DNA of 64,000 nt. Source: Tragulus kanchil (lineage: Eukaryota > Chordata > Mammalia > Artiodactyla > Tragulidae). The stretch covers positions 180,945,501-181,009,500 of the forward strand of contig JAIOJX010000004.1 in assembly GCA_022376925.1 (NCBI GenBank), in the 5' to 3' direction. The notes below the pieces were generated by a model, which worked only from the letters and a program-made list of their open reading frames with translations, did not search any database and was not told the origin of the DNA. A program made the translations under genes and the position numbers. Below, piece by piece: positions 35,286 through 47,270 of the stretch. Within the stretch, counting starts at the first letter, position 1, and every line of letters starts with the position of its first letter.

Positions 35286-35487
35286 GACATTCCCAGGTGG
35301 CGCAAGTGGTAAAGAGCCCGCTTGCCACTGCAGGAGACCCAGGAGACGTGGGTTCGATCCCTGGGTCGGGAAGATCTCCTGGAGTGGAAATGCCCATTCT
35401 TGCTTGGAAAATTCTGTGGAGAGTGGAACCTGGAGTACAGTTCAAAGGGTCACAAACAGTCGGACATGACTCAGCGTGCGTGCACGG
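35286..35487 (+). repeat. Bov-tA SINE
   Basis: CATTCCCAGGTGGCGCAAGT head, GGTTCGATCCCTGGGTCGGG box, GTCACAAACAGTCGGACATG tail. Confidence 0.85.
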
Positions 35488-35769
35488 ACAACATACGAGC
35501 TTCTGGATTCATCCTTGCCTGAAGCCTGGACGACTATTAATAATTCCCTTTGTGGCTACGGCAAACATGGAAAATCGTCTCACTCAACACTATTCCCAGT
35601 CCATCTTCCCCTTTCCTCCAGTACAAAGTCTGAAAAACTAAATCAGTATTTCCCAGCATCCCTTCCCTCCAGGGTGGCCGTGTGACCATTTATGACCCAC
35701 GAGGAAGTCCCTGGGGAGGGCGCCCCTTCCTGAATCAAAGGAAATGCTCATTAAGAGAATGCAGCTCGG

Positions 35770-36067
35770 CGGGATTCTCTGGTGGTCCAGTGGGTAGACA
35801 GTCCGCCTTGCAGTGCAGGGGCACGGGTTTGATCCCTGGCTGAGGAAGATCCCATGTGCCACGGAGCAGCTGGACCAGTGTGTCCAATTATGAGGCAGCA
35901 CTGCTGGCCCAGAGCCAGTGCTCTGTGGTGGGATGGGCCACTGCAGTAGGAGGCCCACACGTGCCAAAGAATAAAGATGGATGGAAATAAATAACTGAAT
36001 AAAAGCCAATAAAAAAAGAGGCCAAAATAAAAAAAAAAAAAAGAAAAGAAAAGGAAAGAAAAAAGAG
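35770..36067 (+). repeat. CHR-type SINE with 16-bp target-site duplication
   Basis: Full-length element from GGGATTCTCTGGTGGTCCAG to an A-rich tail. The flanking target-site duplication AGAGAATGCAGCTCGG / AGAGAATGCAACTCGG (35754-35769 and 36068-36083) shows a relatively recent, L1-type insertion. Confidence 0.92.
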
Positions 36068-36083
36068 AGAGAATGCAACTCGG

Positions 36084-36573
36084 GCTCCTTTGTCCTTCTG
36101 CCTTCTTGCTGCTTGGAATGCGAAGCTGGTGGTTGGTGGGTGGCCGCCATCTCGCAGCTACACAGCAACAAGCTGGAGATGCAGGACACGCGCTAAGGAT
36201 GACGGGCCCAAGACACTGAACGAGCCCAGGCTCCTGACGGCCTCCCAGGACAGCCGCTCCAGGCCTGGGCTGCCTCCTCCTGACAGTTTGTGGAGGGAGG
36301 CAACGAGGCCCTTCCTGACCGAGCCCTGCAGCTGGGTTTCTGTTGCTTGTCGTAGAGTGGAGTCCGTGGACACATGGAGCCAGGGCAAAGGAGGCCAAGC
36401 CAATGCGAGGCGAGTGTCCTTAGAAAGTCCTGAAAGGGGGCGGGAGTGCAGCCGAGGGATGCGGACAGGTTGGAGAACCCAGCCCCGGATGGAGCCCTGG
36501 GGGAGCTCCTTCCGGTTTCCCTCCCCGCCCTGCGCCCGTCTGCGCCCCGCAGCCTGGAGAGCTCCCTGCGCGA
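36084..36573. other. G+C-rich intergenic sequence
   Basis: No gene recognised. CpG density rises from about 36500 onward and continues into the duplicated unit up to about 36860. Confidence 0.45.
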
Positions 36574-38814
36574 GGCCTCGGCGGCAGTTCCCCTCGGTCT
36601 GTTCTGGAAGGTTCCGGGAGTCCTTCCGGGAGACGCACCCACTCAAAGAGTGCTTCCTGCGACTTTTCAAGCCCCCAGTCTCCCACCTTAAAGTCCTCTC
36701 TGCCGAAGACGCCGAGAGCGGTCACAGTTCCCGCAACCAAGCAGGGCTGATCCAGGATTAGGACGTGGCCTCTGGGTTTAGAAATCTGGAAGTCCCCGCT
36801 GCCCTCGAGGAGAGCGGTGTCGGCGGAGGGGTGGCGAAGGGCCGTCCGCGTTGGAGCTCTGTGGGTGCCTTCGAAGACTGTGGCCTCCTTCAAAGGCACG
36901 GGCCGGTCTCCAAAGCGCAGCACTGTGGAAGGGGACCTGGGCGTGTAGATTCAGCTCCCACGTGTGCCCCTGGCTCACTGGGGTCCCTGGTCCCCAGCCT
37001 TTCTCGGCCCCGTCCCTGGATCCCGCATCTCTGGACATGGACGTCTGCCTCTGGTCTGGCTACGGCTGTGGCCCAGAAACGCCAGATTGCAGCCGGGGAG
37101 GGGTTTCCTAAGCGGTAAGGCAACGAGATGGCTTGGATAGGTGGGTGGCCGCTTGGGGACACACAGAGACAAAGTCCCAGGGAGACTCATCATGGGAAGG
37201 GCTGAATGTAGGGAGGCAGATGGAAAGGCAGGAGGAAGAGCTGAGCGCATCCCAGAGGAGGGAGAGGGGCAGATGAGGAAGAGGGGAACCTGCCCCGCGG
37301 TCCCAGCCTCCCAAATATGTACCAGTGTTTTTGGCTCCCGGATCGCTGGCCCCGGGCTCACGTCTCCCCAGCAGATGTGGTCACACAGCTGACGCCAGGC
37401 TGATGAGCGGGGGAGGAAGGCCGTGGGAGGCGAACCCCTCTGGACGGGCTTGAGGGGTTGGAAGCTGAGGTCTCCTGAGGGCGAGGGTCTGTGGTTCCCG
37501 AATGGGTGGTGGTCACCGAGCCGGGGCCTGCGTGGGAGCGCGCCCCCTCGTGTCCAGTGAGGGGGTGGCTGCGGTCGGGTCTGGAGGTCTGGGTCCCTGG
37601 AGGCCTCCGGTGAGTGGCTGGAAGAACAAAGAGATTGAGGTTGTCTTGGGTGACTTGGGCAGGGAGGTGATCGGAGAATGAGCTGGTCCTCGCCCCGAGC
37701 GGGGCCTCGGCCGGCAGTTCCCTCGGTCTGTTCTGGAAGGTTCCGGAGTCCTTCCGGGAGCGCACCCACTCAAAGAGTGCTTCCTGCGACTTTTCAAGCC
37801 CCCAGTCTCCCACCTTAAAGTCCTCTCTGCCGAAGACGCCGAGAGCGGTCACAGTTCCCGCAACCAAGCAGGGCTGATCCAGGATTAGGACGTGGCCTCT
37901 GGGTTTAGAAATCTGGAAGTCCCCGCTGCCCTCGAGGAGAGCGGTGTCGGCGGAGGGGTGGCGAAGGGCCGTCCGCGTTGGAGCTCTGTGGGTGCCTTCG
38001 AAGACTGTGGCCTCCTTCAAAGGCACGGGCCGGTCTCCAAAGCGCAGCACTGTGGAAGGGGACCTGGGCGTGTAGATTCAGCTCCCACGTGTGCCCCTGG
38101 CTCACTGGGGTCCCTGGTCCCCAGCCTTTCTCGGCCCCGTCCCTGGATCCCGCATCTCTGGACATGGACGTCTGCCTCTGGTCTGGCTACGGCTGTGGCC
38201 CAGAAACGCCAGATTGCAGCCGGGGAGGGGTTTCCTAAGCGGTAAGGCAACGAGATGGCTTGGATAGGTGGGTGGCCGCTTGGGGACACACAGAGACAAA
38301 GTCCCAGGGAGACTCATCATGGGAAGGGCTGAATGTAGGGAGGCAGATGGAAAGGCAGGAGGAAGAGCTGAGCGCATCCCAGAGGAGGGAGAGGGGCAGA
38401 TGAGGAAGAGGGGAACCTGCCCCGCGGTCCCAGCCTCCCAAATATGTACCAGTGTTTTTGGCTCCCGGATCGCTGGCCCCGGGCTCACGTCTCCCCAGCA
38501 GATGTGGTCACACAGCTGACGCCAGGCTGATGAGCGGGGGAGGAAGGCCGTGGGAGGCGAACCCCTCTCTGGACGGGCTTGAGGGGTTGGAAGCTGAGGT
38601 CTCCTGAGGGCGAGGGTCTGTGGTTCCCGAATGGGTGGTGGTCACCGAGCCGGGGCCTGCGTGGGAGCGCGCCCCCTCGTGTCCAGTGAGGGGGTGGCTG
38701 CGGTCGGGTCTGGAGGTCTGGGTCCCTGGAGGCCTCCGGTGAGTGGCTGGAAGAACAAAGAGATTGAGGTTGTCTTGGGTGACTTGGGCAGGGAGAGTGA
38801 TCGGAGAATGAGCT
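36574..38814 (+). repeat. Tandem duplication 10 (36574-37684 / 37703-38814)
   Basis: Unit starts GGCCTCGGCGGCAGTTCC; offset 1129 falling to 1127. Differences lie within 60 bases of the junction (GGCGG versus GGCCGG, CCCCTC versus CCCTC, one lost GA). Confidence 0.95.
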
Positions 38815-40885
38815 GCTGGCTGGGGTGCGGAGGGAGGGAGGGGAAGCAGGGCCTGGGCACGAGGTCCAAGTGGGTGCTAGGAAGCTGAGGAAGGGGGTTC
38901 AGAGACAGCCAGAGGACAGGTAGGTCCCCATGGATTTCATACTCAGGGACGAGTGTGTGGCAGGAAGGAGTTTCCACATCTGCGTCTCCCGTCTGGACCC
39001 TCCCCTTGCTCCAGACACATCACCCAGCCCCATACTTGACATTCTCACGTCCAACAGGCTCCTCAGCCGAAATATCCAGAACGGAAACCTCGGGTCCCCA
39101 TCCCGCGAACCCTCGCCTCCCGCCGTCACGCCCTCCTGGCTAAACGGCACTCCCACCCACCAAGTGGCTAACAATGAAGTTGGCACCATCCTTGACTCCA
39201 CTAGCCTGTAGCCCCCACGGAACGGGACCTGGTCCAGCCACTCTGCCCATTCTCCTCCACGCCCGGGGGTCCTGGCCTCGGCCCCCTCTTGCCTGCGCAC
39301 TTTCGAGATGATAGGGTCCCTCCCCCAGCTTCTGCCCTTCTTCCACGGTGGTCTATCCCTCGCGTGTCCACCAGAGGGCGCCGTCTAGAATGACTTCCCG
39401 GCTCACAGATGGAAGGCGCCGTGGTGCCTGGGCCCCCAGGCCTGCGCTTGGCCTAGTGCACTTCATTCAAGATCCACCGGCCTTCCTGCCGCCCCTGAGA
39501 GCGCTCTGAGCTCCTCCCCGCCTTTGCCCTTGAGGCCCCGCCTGTGGTGCTCATCCTGGATCTCTGAGAGCTCTGCCTGTTTCTAATCAAATCTGCCTCT
39601 GCCCTTCTGGGTCATTCTCTGGCTCCCCGGCCTCCTTTGGTATCTTTTCAGGAAACTTTCATCGCTTGGATAATCATTCTATCTATTATCTTGTTTGCAA
39701 TCTGTGTCCCTGCCGCGTGTAAGCTCTCCCAGGCAAAATCTTGGCCTGTCCACTGCCATGTCCTCAGGAGGAGCTGTTGAATATCGTGCGGGCGCAGGTC
39801 AGCCCTGGAGGCCTCCGGTGAGGGAGACAAAGAGATTGAGGTTGTCTTGGGTGACTTGGGCAGGGAGTGATCGGAGAATGAGCTGCTGGCTGGGGTGCGG
39901 AGGGAGGGGAAGCAGGGCCTGGGCACGAGGTCCAAGTGGGTGCTAGGAAGCTGAGGAAGGGGGTTCAGAGACAGCCAGAGGACAGGTAGGTCCCCATGGA
40001 TTTCATACTCAGGGACGAGTGTGTGGCAGGAAGGAGTTTCCACATCTGCGTCTCCCGTCTGGACCCTCCCCTTGCTCCAGACACATCACCCAGCCCCATA
40101 CTTGACATTCTCACGTCCAACAGGCTCCTCAGCCGAAATATCCAGAACGGAAACCTCGGGTCCCCATCCCGCGAACCCTCGCCTCCCGCCGTCACGCCCT
40201 CCTGGCTAAACGGCACTCCCACCCACCAAGTGGCTAACAATGAAGTTGGCACCATCCTTGACTCCACTAGCCTGTAGCCCCCACGGAACGGGACCTGGTC
40301 CAGCCACTCTGCCCATTCTCCTCCACGCCCGGGGGTCCTGGCCTCGGCCCCCTCTTGCCTGCGCACTTTCGAGATGATAGGGTCCCTCCCCCAGCTTCTG
40401 CCCTTCTTCCACGGTGGTCTATCCCTCGCGTGTCCACCAGAGGGCGCCGTCTAGAATGACTTCCCGGCTCACAGATGGAAGGCGCCGTGGTGCCTGGGCC
40501 CCCAGGCCTGCGCTTGGCCTAGTGCACTTCATTCAAGATCCACCGGCCTTCCTGCCGCCCCTGAGAGCGCTCTGAGCTCCTCCCCGCCTTTGCCCTTGAG
40601 GCCCCGCCTGTGGTGCTCATCCTGGATCTCTGAGAGCTCTGCCTGTTTCTAATCAAATCTGCCTCTGCCCTTCTGGGTCATTCTCTGGCTCCCCGGCCTC
40701 CTTTGGTATCTTTTCAGGAAACTTTCATCGCTTGGATAATCATTCTATCTATTATCTTGTTTGCAATCTGTGTCCCTGCCGCGTGTAAGCTCTCCCAGGC
40801 AAAATCTTGGCCTGTCCACTGCCATGTCCTCCCGGCCCAGAGCCCAGGAGGAGCTGTTGAATATGCGCTGCGGAGCGCAGGTCAG
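38724..40885 (+). repeat. Tandem duplication 11 (38724-39802 / 39803-40885)
   Basis: Unit starts CCCTGGAGGCCTCCGGTGAG; offset 1079 falling to 1066. Copy 2 lacks 'tggctggaagaac' near its start, and copy 1 lacks 'ccggcccagagccc' near its end. The first 90 bases also occur near 37596-37684. Confidence 0.95.
39640..39780. repeat. L2-like LINE relic
   Basis: 'cattctatctattatcttgtttgc' and 'gtgtaagctctcccaggcaaaatcttggcctg' (broken) resemble L2 3' sequence. Its duplicate is 40706-40860. Confidence 0.45.
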
Positions 40886-41814
40886 CCTGGCGTGGCGGGG
40901 GGGACTCCAGGCCAGGCCCTGCTGAAGGTGTCGTCCCTCCCACTCCCTGCACAGCTTTCGGGCTCCCACCCACCCACAGGGGAGCAAAGAGGGGCTACTG
41001 ACACCCACAGGGAGGACCCCAGGAAAAAAGCCAGCGTGAAGGGATTATCCGGCCTGGGGGGTCCATGCGGGAAGCGGGGACCCTGAGAGCGGATGGAGTG
41101 GAGAAGCTGCCCAGGACTCCCGGCCTCTGTCCTCTGGAGCCAAGGCATGTCCATACCCTGGCTTGCCCTCTGTGGTCCGTGTGGGGGCCTGAAGGCTGGC
41201 AGGCAGGCCAGCTGGGGCGGGCAGGCTCCTCCCTGACCATGGAGAGTGCAGGGCTTTGCTGGGGAGTGGGTGATGGGGGCTGGGGTCCAGGGGGCCACCC
41301 AGTGCGGGGTCTTGGGGAGAAAGAGGCCCTGGGCGGGCAGGAAGGGGAGCACGGATCTCTGGCAGGAAGAATGGCGGGTACAAGACCACCCTGAGTGGGC
41401 AGTGGAGGGCCTCCAGGGTCTGGGCTGGCGGTGACAGAGGTGAAGGTGGGTGGGGACCAGCATGGAAACCCTGCTGCCCTAAACAGATACGAGTGGGCCT
41501 TCTCTGGGGAAAACAGGGTCCCACTGGCATGCTGGAAAGCTCCCCCAGCACTGACAGGAATGTGCCTGCCCACTCCCAGGGAGAAACCTGAGTTCTGCGA
41601 GGCGGATGGTGAGACGAGAACGCAGGCTCGAGAACTATTCAGGAGGGAGGACCCCAGGGCCCTGGACGCCGGGGCCAAGGGGAGGGAAATGCTGGTCAGT
41701 CCAGGGGGAACGAAACTCCTCGCGCATGAACGTAGCGGGGGGCGAAGGCTGTTTCAGTCAGTGGGGAAAAAATACACTCCTGGGGCAGGTGGTGTTGGTC
41801 CAGGGCAGCCATCT
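40886..41814. other. Unique G+C-rich intergenic sequence
   Basis: Overlapping open frames of 100-230 residues occur on both strands, but none has protein-like composition or recognisable similarity. They are explained by low stop-codon frequency in G+C-rich DNA. Confidence 0.5.
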
Positions 41815-42034
41815 GGAACTTCCCTGGTGGCCCAGTGATGAAGAGTCTGCCTTCCAGTGCAGGGGACGTGGGCTTGATCCCTGCTCGGGGAACTAAGATC
41901 CCTCACACTGGGGCCCCGCTGATCCCATAGAACCACAGCTACTGAGCCCGCGTGCTCTGGAGCCTGTCTGCTGCAGCAAGAGAAGCCTGCAAGCCGACGC
42001 GAAGACCCGGCACAGCCAGAAAATGAAAAAAAAA
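41815..42034 (+). repeat. CHR-type tRNA-Glu SINE
   Basis: GGAACTTCCCTGGTGGCCCA head, GTGGGCTTGATCCCTGCTCG box, AGAGAAGCCTGCAAGCCGAC body, A-rich tail. Confidence 0.85.
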
Positions 42035-42560
42035 GAGCTAATTTCCCTAACATGGAAATCCATGAAAAAGACCAAGCCAGAATAAGAAAAGGGGCAAAGG
42101 GCATGAGAACACAGTGCACAGAAAAGGAAAATGCAAATAGTTGAAAAAAAAAAAGCCCACTCATGTTAAAAGAAATGCAAATTAAGATGTGGCTCCTATC
42201 TCCTCTTTGGCTTCTTGAAATATCAAACGTAAGAACGCGACCTAGATGACTTGATCATGTGGAGAAAGAAGCTTTCATGCCTTACTGGTGGGAGGGTGGA
42301 TGGACGCAGCCCCTCCGCCCAGGAGGAGATCTCAGGCACCAGACAAAACTGCGTGTGGATGCTCTCATAGAGGGTAGCACGGGTGGAGGAGACACAGGTT
42401 GGGGAAAACCAACCATCCTTCAGCAGGAAGTAATCAGCTCAGTCCCAGCACGCTGAAACAATGGAATTCTGTTCCGCTGCAAAAATGAATGAGGAAGCTC
42501 TCTATCGGCAAGTAGGGAGCAAACTTGAAGGTCCATGATAAATGGAGACCCGCAATGTGT
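42035..42560 (+). mobile_element. Old L1-like 3' relic
   Basis: Loose matches to L1 3' landmarks: AGAAATGCAAATTAAGATGT, CATGCCTTACTGGTGGGAGG, and 'gaattctgttccgctgcaaaaatgaatgagg'. It is heavily diverged. Confidence 0.5.
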
Positions 42561-43114
42561 GAGACACTGGGCGTCAGGTGCTCGCTTGGCGGGCGAGATA
42601 AAGGACATAAAGAATGCCTTTTTCTGCTGGGATGCCTCTGGAAGGACACAAAAGACACTGACCATGGCGGCGGCTTCCTAGGAGGGGACTGAGTGTCTGG
42701 GCGTGAAGCCAGGCTTATTCATGACTTGTCGTGGCCGGTTCTTGGGTGCCTTTTGAGTTTGGGACCTTGTGAATGTATTTCTCATTCAGAAGGAGTATCA
42801 AAATATTAAAATAACAAAAAACTTTAAAAGCTTACCAATGATGCTGTCTAGGCCCGGGTTTAGGACGGCTGTGCTGTGCTGGGATGGGAGGTGGGGAGGG
42901 CTGCGGAGCGGGAGGGACCCGTGGGCCGTCGGGGGTGAGGGGTGGCATCGCGCCCGCAGGCAGGGGAGCCAGACCCAGGAGCCACACTTTGGGGGTGGTG
43001 ATAGAGCCCAGGGTGTGGCTGACGTGGCCCCAGGGGGTGTAAGAGAAAGGTCAAGACAGCACCCGGGTGCAGGCTTGCGGAGGAGAGGCGGAGGAGGGCG
43101 GCCAGGACCAGGAG
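42561..43114. other. Unique intergenic sequence
   Basis: A+T-rich then G+C-rich sequence with no recognised gene. Confidence 0.4.
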
Positions 43115-43237
43115 GAGCGGTTCTCGGGGATCTGTCGGCTGGAGAGCGGGTTCTCGGGGATCTGTCGGCTGGAGAGCGGTTCTCGGGGATCCGTCGGCTG
43201 GAGAGCGGTTCTCGGGGATCCGTCGGCTGGAGAGCGG
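43115..43237. repeat. 30-bp minisatellite, four units
   Basis: Four tandem units of GGTTCTCGGGGATCYGTCGG plus CTGGAGAGCG. Units 1-2 have T and units 3-4 have C at the Y position; unit 2 has one extra G. The unit is a multiple of three, so one frame reads as a 10-residue peptide repeat, but no gene context supports translation. Confidence 0.92.
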
Positions 43238-43689
43238 TCTGGGAGGAGTGTGGGGAGGGCTCCGGGGTCTGCGGGCTGGGGCGCAAGGGCAGGCTGGCTG
43301 TGCCCGGTCCTGGGTGCCTCAGACACAGAGCCCGATCCAGGGACAGGAGGAGAGTTCCTGACGAGAAGAGGGGTCTGCGCTCCTCATCCAGGGCACTGTG
43401 GGCCATCTCCCAGGGGAAAATCCCTTCCCCGTGCCCTGGGCTTGCCTCCCAGGGAGGCTTCTGGGCTTGTTGGCTCCTCCCGCAGGAAGGAGAGGTGACT
43501 GGAAGCGAAGAGTGGCCAGAGGCGGTTGGCAGAGGGAGCTGGGTGGGGCTCAGGGTGCGGAACCGCCCTCAGGAGTTGCCTGAACCCGTGCCTGAGGAAT
43601 CTGACCCGGGGCCCAGGCATCCCGGGGCGGCCGTGCCAGGCTGGGGGTCAGACTGCAGTCACTGGGACTTCCCGGAGCCAGCCACTCCT
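43238..43689. other. Unique G+C-rich intergenic sequence
   Basis: Nothing recognised apart from G+C-rich open frames. Confidence 0.4.
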
Positions 43690-43829
43690 CCTCTTTTTTT
43701 TTTTTTTATAAATATTTTGGCCATGCTGCGTGGCCTGTAGGATCTTAGGGCCCTGACCGGGGTTTGAACCCACGCCTGCCTGAAGTGGAAGCGCAGAATC
43801 TTAACTACTACGCAGCCAGAGAAGTCCCT
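43690..43829 (-). repeat. CHR-type SINE fragment
   Basis: Antisense element with T-run (A-tail), then CTGACCGGGGTTTGAACCCA (reversed B box) and GCCAGAGAAGTCCC (reversed head). Confidence 0.8.
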
Positions 43830-44339
43830 GGCCTCCCCTTCCTGACCCCGAGCCTGGGGCGGACCCTCCGCTCAAATGGGTTCCTAGCACCACCCCGAGG
43901 GGCCAGCCAGAGCCACCCGGGGACCGCCACCCCACGGGTTATTGTTTTGATTTAAAATTTAATTTTAAAATTCTTATTTCTGTAAAAGTTTACTAAGTTC
44001 CAGGCCTGTGCCCGATTTTAGAATACAGTAAAGACTTAGAAAATGGTGACTGCTATTTTAATAAACGGTTAACATTTCTTTGAAGGTTTAATCCTTTTAA
44101 ATGTGTGCATTTGACAATATAGCTTATGGATTTATAAAGAAGAGGTAAAATGTGAAAGAATTATGAGACGAATTGACAAACTCACCATCATAGTGGGAGA
44201 GCTAACACACAAGTACCCTTCTCAGGAGCTGATAGACGAAGCGAGACAAATGAAAGCAATCTGTAATGGTGTCAGAGATTTAGGTAACACACGTAATATC
44301 TTGATTCCTAAGACACACGTGGAACACTGAAGACTTACA

Positions 44340-44690
44340 CGTTCTCTTGAAACTTTTTATTTTGTATCGGGGTATAGTTTCAAGTGAAGTGCACAGGGAC
44401 TCAGCGATACATAACATGAACCCTTTCTCCCTCAAACTCCCCTCCCACCCCAGCTGCCACATAACATTCAACAGAAGTCCATGCACGAGGGCAGTAGGAA
44501 CTTGTTGGTTATCTGTTTGAATACAGCAGCGTGGACATGCCCGTCCCAAACTCCGGAGCTATCCCTTTCCCCTTGGGCAAGCATAAGCTTGTTCTCTGAA
44601 CCAGTGAGTCTCTTTCTGTTTTGTAAATAAGTTCATTCATATGAAGAATCTATGTACTTATGAAACAACAGACCTCATACGAGGTCATTC
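44340..44690 (-). mobile_element. L1 3'UTR fragment
   Basis: Antisense L1 3'UTR: TTTTATTTTGTATCGGGGTA, CAGGGACTCAGCGATACATA, CAAACTCCCCTCCCACCCCA, TGTTGGTTATCTGTTTGAAT. Its duplicate is 45498-45848. Confidence 0.8.
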
Positions 44691-44694
44691 ATGA

Positions 44695-44968
44695 AGTGAG
44701 TCTCAACAACTTTAAACAAATCAGGGTGATACAGTCCGTGTCCTTTGACCACAATATCATTAGGAAAACAAAATAAAACAAAACATCTCTTTTCCCAACA
44801 TTTGAAGGTTAATAACATCCTTTCAAATGACTCATTGGTCAAAAATTATAATGAAAATATTAAGATACTTAGAAGAAGTAAAACAATAAAATATTACATA
44901 TAAAATATAACATATCAAAATCATATCACAATTTAAAAAACTGTGAGCTGCAGCTAAAGTAGTATTTA
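44695..44968 (+). mobile_element. L1 ORF2-like fragment
   Basis: A-rich sequence with 'tttgaccacaatatcattagg', 'catttgaaggttaataacatcc', 'caaatgactcattggtcaaa', resembling an L1 ORF2 segment. Its duplicate is 45853-46126. Confidence 0.55.
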
Positions 44969-44970
44969 TG

Positions 44971-45217
44971 AGGCTCCAATACTCTGGCCACCTGCTGTGA
45001 AGAGCCAACTCGTTGAAAAAGACCCCGAACCTGAGAAAAAACTGACAGCAGGTGGAGAAGGGGGAGACAGAGGAAGAGAGGGCTGGATGGCATCACCCAC
45101 TCAATGGACATGAGCTTGAGTAAATTTTGGGAGAAGGTGAAGGACAGGGAGGCCTGGCGTGCTGCGGTCCATGGCGTCACAAAGTGTCAGACATAACTGA
45201 GTGACTGAATTGGACTG
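44971..45217 (+). mobile_element. BovB LINE 3' end fragment
   Basis: Sense-strand BovB 3' end: AGGCTCCAATACTCTGGCCA, GGATGGCATCACCCACTCAA, GAAGGACAGGGAGGCCTGGC, GTGTCAGACATAACTGAGTG. Duplicates are at 46129-46375 and, partially, 47307-47514. Confidence 0.85.
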
Positions 45218-46405
45218 AATAAACGGTTAACATTTCTTTGAAGGTTTAATCCTTTTAAATGTGTGCATTTGACAATATAGCTTATGGATTTATAAAGAAG
45301 AGGTAAAATGTGAAAGAATTATGAGACGAATTGACAAACTCACCATCATAGTGGGAGAGCTAACACACAAGTACCCTTCTCAGGAGCTGATAGACGAAGC
45401 GAGACAAATGAAAGCAATCTGTAATGGTGTCAGAGATTTAGGTAACACACGTAATATCTTGATTCCTAAGACACACGTGGAACACTGAAGACTTACACGT
45501 TCTCTTGAAACTTTTTATTTTGTATCGGGGTATAGTTTCAAGTGAAGTGCACAGGGACTCAGCGATACATAACATGAACCCTTTCTCCCTCAAACTCCCC
45601 TCCCACCCCAGCTGCCACATAACATTCAACAGAAGTCCATGCACGAGGGCAGTAGGAACTTGTTGGTTATCTGTTTGAATACAGCAGCGTGGACATGCCC
45701 GTCCCAAACTCCGGAGCTATCCCTTTCCCCTTGGGCAAGCATAAGCTTGTTCTCTGAACCAGTGAGTCTCTTTCTGTTTTGTAAATAAGTTCATTCATAT
45801 GAAGAATCTATGTACTTATGAAACAACAGACCTCATACGAGGTCATTCATGAAGTGAGTCTCAACAACTTTAAACAAATCAGGGTGATACAGTCCGTGTC
45901 CTTTGACCACAATATCATTAGGAAAACAAAATAAAACAAAACATCTCTTTTCCCAACATTTGAAGGTTAATAACATCCTTTCAAATGACTCATTGGTCAA
46001 AAATTATAATGAAAATATTAAGATACTTAGAAGAAGTAAAACAATAAAATATTACATATAAAATATAACATATCAAAATCATATCACAATTTAAAAAACT
46101 GTGAGCTGCAGCTAAAGTAGTATTTATGAGGCTCCAATACTCTGGCCACCTGCTGTGAAGAGCCAACTCGTTGAAAAAGACCCCGAACCTGAGAAAAAAC
46201 TGACAGCAGGTGGAGAAGGGGGAGACAGAGGAAGAGAGGGCTGGATGGCATCACCCACTCAATGGACATGAGCTTGAGTAAATTTTGGGAGAAGGTGAAG
46301 GACAGGGAGGCCTGGCGTGCTGCGGTCCATGGCGTCACAAAGTGTCAGACATAACTGAGTGACTGAATTGGACTGAACTGAACCGAAAGTAATATTTGAG
46401 AAAAA

Positions 46406-46612
46406 TGTATAGCTTCCCTGTTGGCTCCAACGGTAATGAACCCGCCTGCAATGCGGGAGACCCAGGTTCGATCCCTGGGTCGGGAAGACCCCCAGGAGGA
46501 GGAAATGGCAACCCACTCCAGGATTCTTGCCTGGAGAATTCCATGGACAGAGAGCCTGGTGGACTACTGTCCATGGGGTCACAAAGAGTCGGATATGAGT
46601 GAGCGACTTTCC
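46406..46612 (+). repeat. Bov-tA SINE
   Basis: GCTTCCCTGTTGGCTCCAAC head, CAGGTTCGATCCCTGGGTCG box, ACCCACTCCAGGATTCTTGC and GGGGTCACAAAGAGTCGGAT tail. Its duplicate is 47544-47750. Confidence 0.9.
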
Positions 46613-46679
46613 TTCTCTCACTTGATAGCCTCAAGAGCTTATATGAGGAACAAAACGAGGCTGAGAATTCATGACCTAA

Positions 46680-47270
46680 GCATTCAAAACTAAGAAGTAA
46701 AATAAGAGCAATAGAATAAACCCAAAGGGAAAAAGAAAGGAAATAATAAAGACCAGAAATTAATGAAGTGGAAAAAATTGTATGGAAGAAATGATATACA
46801 AGGCCAAAAGCTGGTTCTTTGAAAAGACTAATAAAATGAACAAATCTGGGAAACAAGAACAAGTGTTGGAGACAAAAATAATCCATGTGGACTGAAAAGA
46901 AGGGATATAACAGAAATGAAAAAGCAGAGATTAAATATATATCAAGTGACACTACCACGAGCTTTATATCAGTAAATTTGGAAACCCAAGAAAAAAAGAA
47001 AAATATATTAACTATTTCTAGAAAAACATGACATATTAATGGTAGGAATAATATGACTCAGGAAGCAACAGACATTTCTAATAGTTTTATATCTATGAAA
47101 GAAATCGAATTAGTATTTTAAAATCTACCACTCCCTCTTCCCACATTGTCCCAAACTAGGCACAGATGACTTTTAAAATATTACAAAATATTCAAGGAAG
47201 AGATAATTCAACATTATCCAGATGTCTCTAAAATGGAGTAAAAGATAATATCGCCCCTAACTTTGACAGC
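46680..47270 (+). mobile_element. L1 ORF2-like fragment
   Basis: AAAGACCAGAAATTAATGAA and AAAGCTGGTTCTTTGAAAAG followed by AATAAAATGAACAAATCTGG are L1 ORF2 landmarks. Its duplicate is 47818-48410. Confidence 0.75.

Larger units (their letters stand above)
44060..46375 (+). repeat. Tandem duplication 12 (44060-45217 / 45218-46375)
   Basis: Unit starts AATAAACGGTTAACATTTCT; offset exactly 1158 throughout, copies indistinguishable by eye. Confidence 0.95.

Noticed and set aside
42769..43740. 323-residue open frame containing a decapeptide repeat
   Set aside because: The frame passes through an A+T-rich start, the minisatellite and a SINE fragment. There is no conserved domain or splice context.
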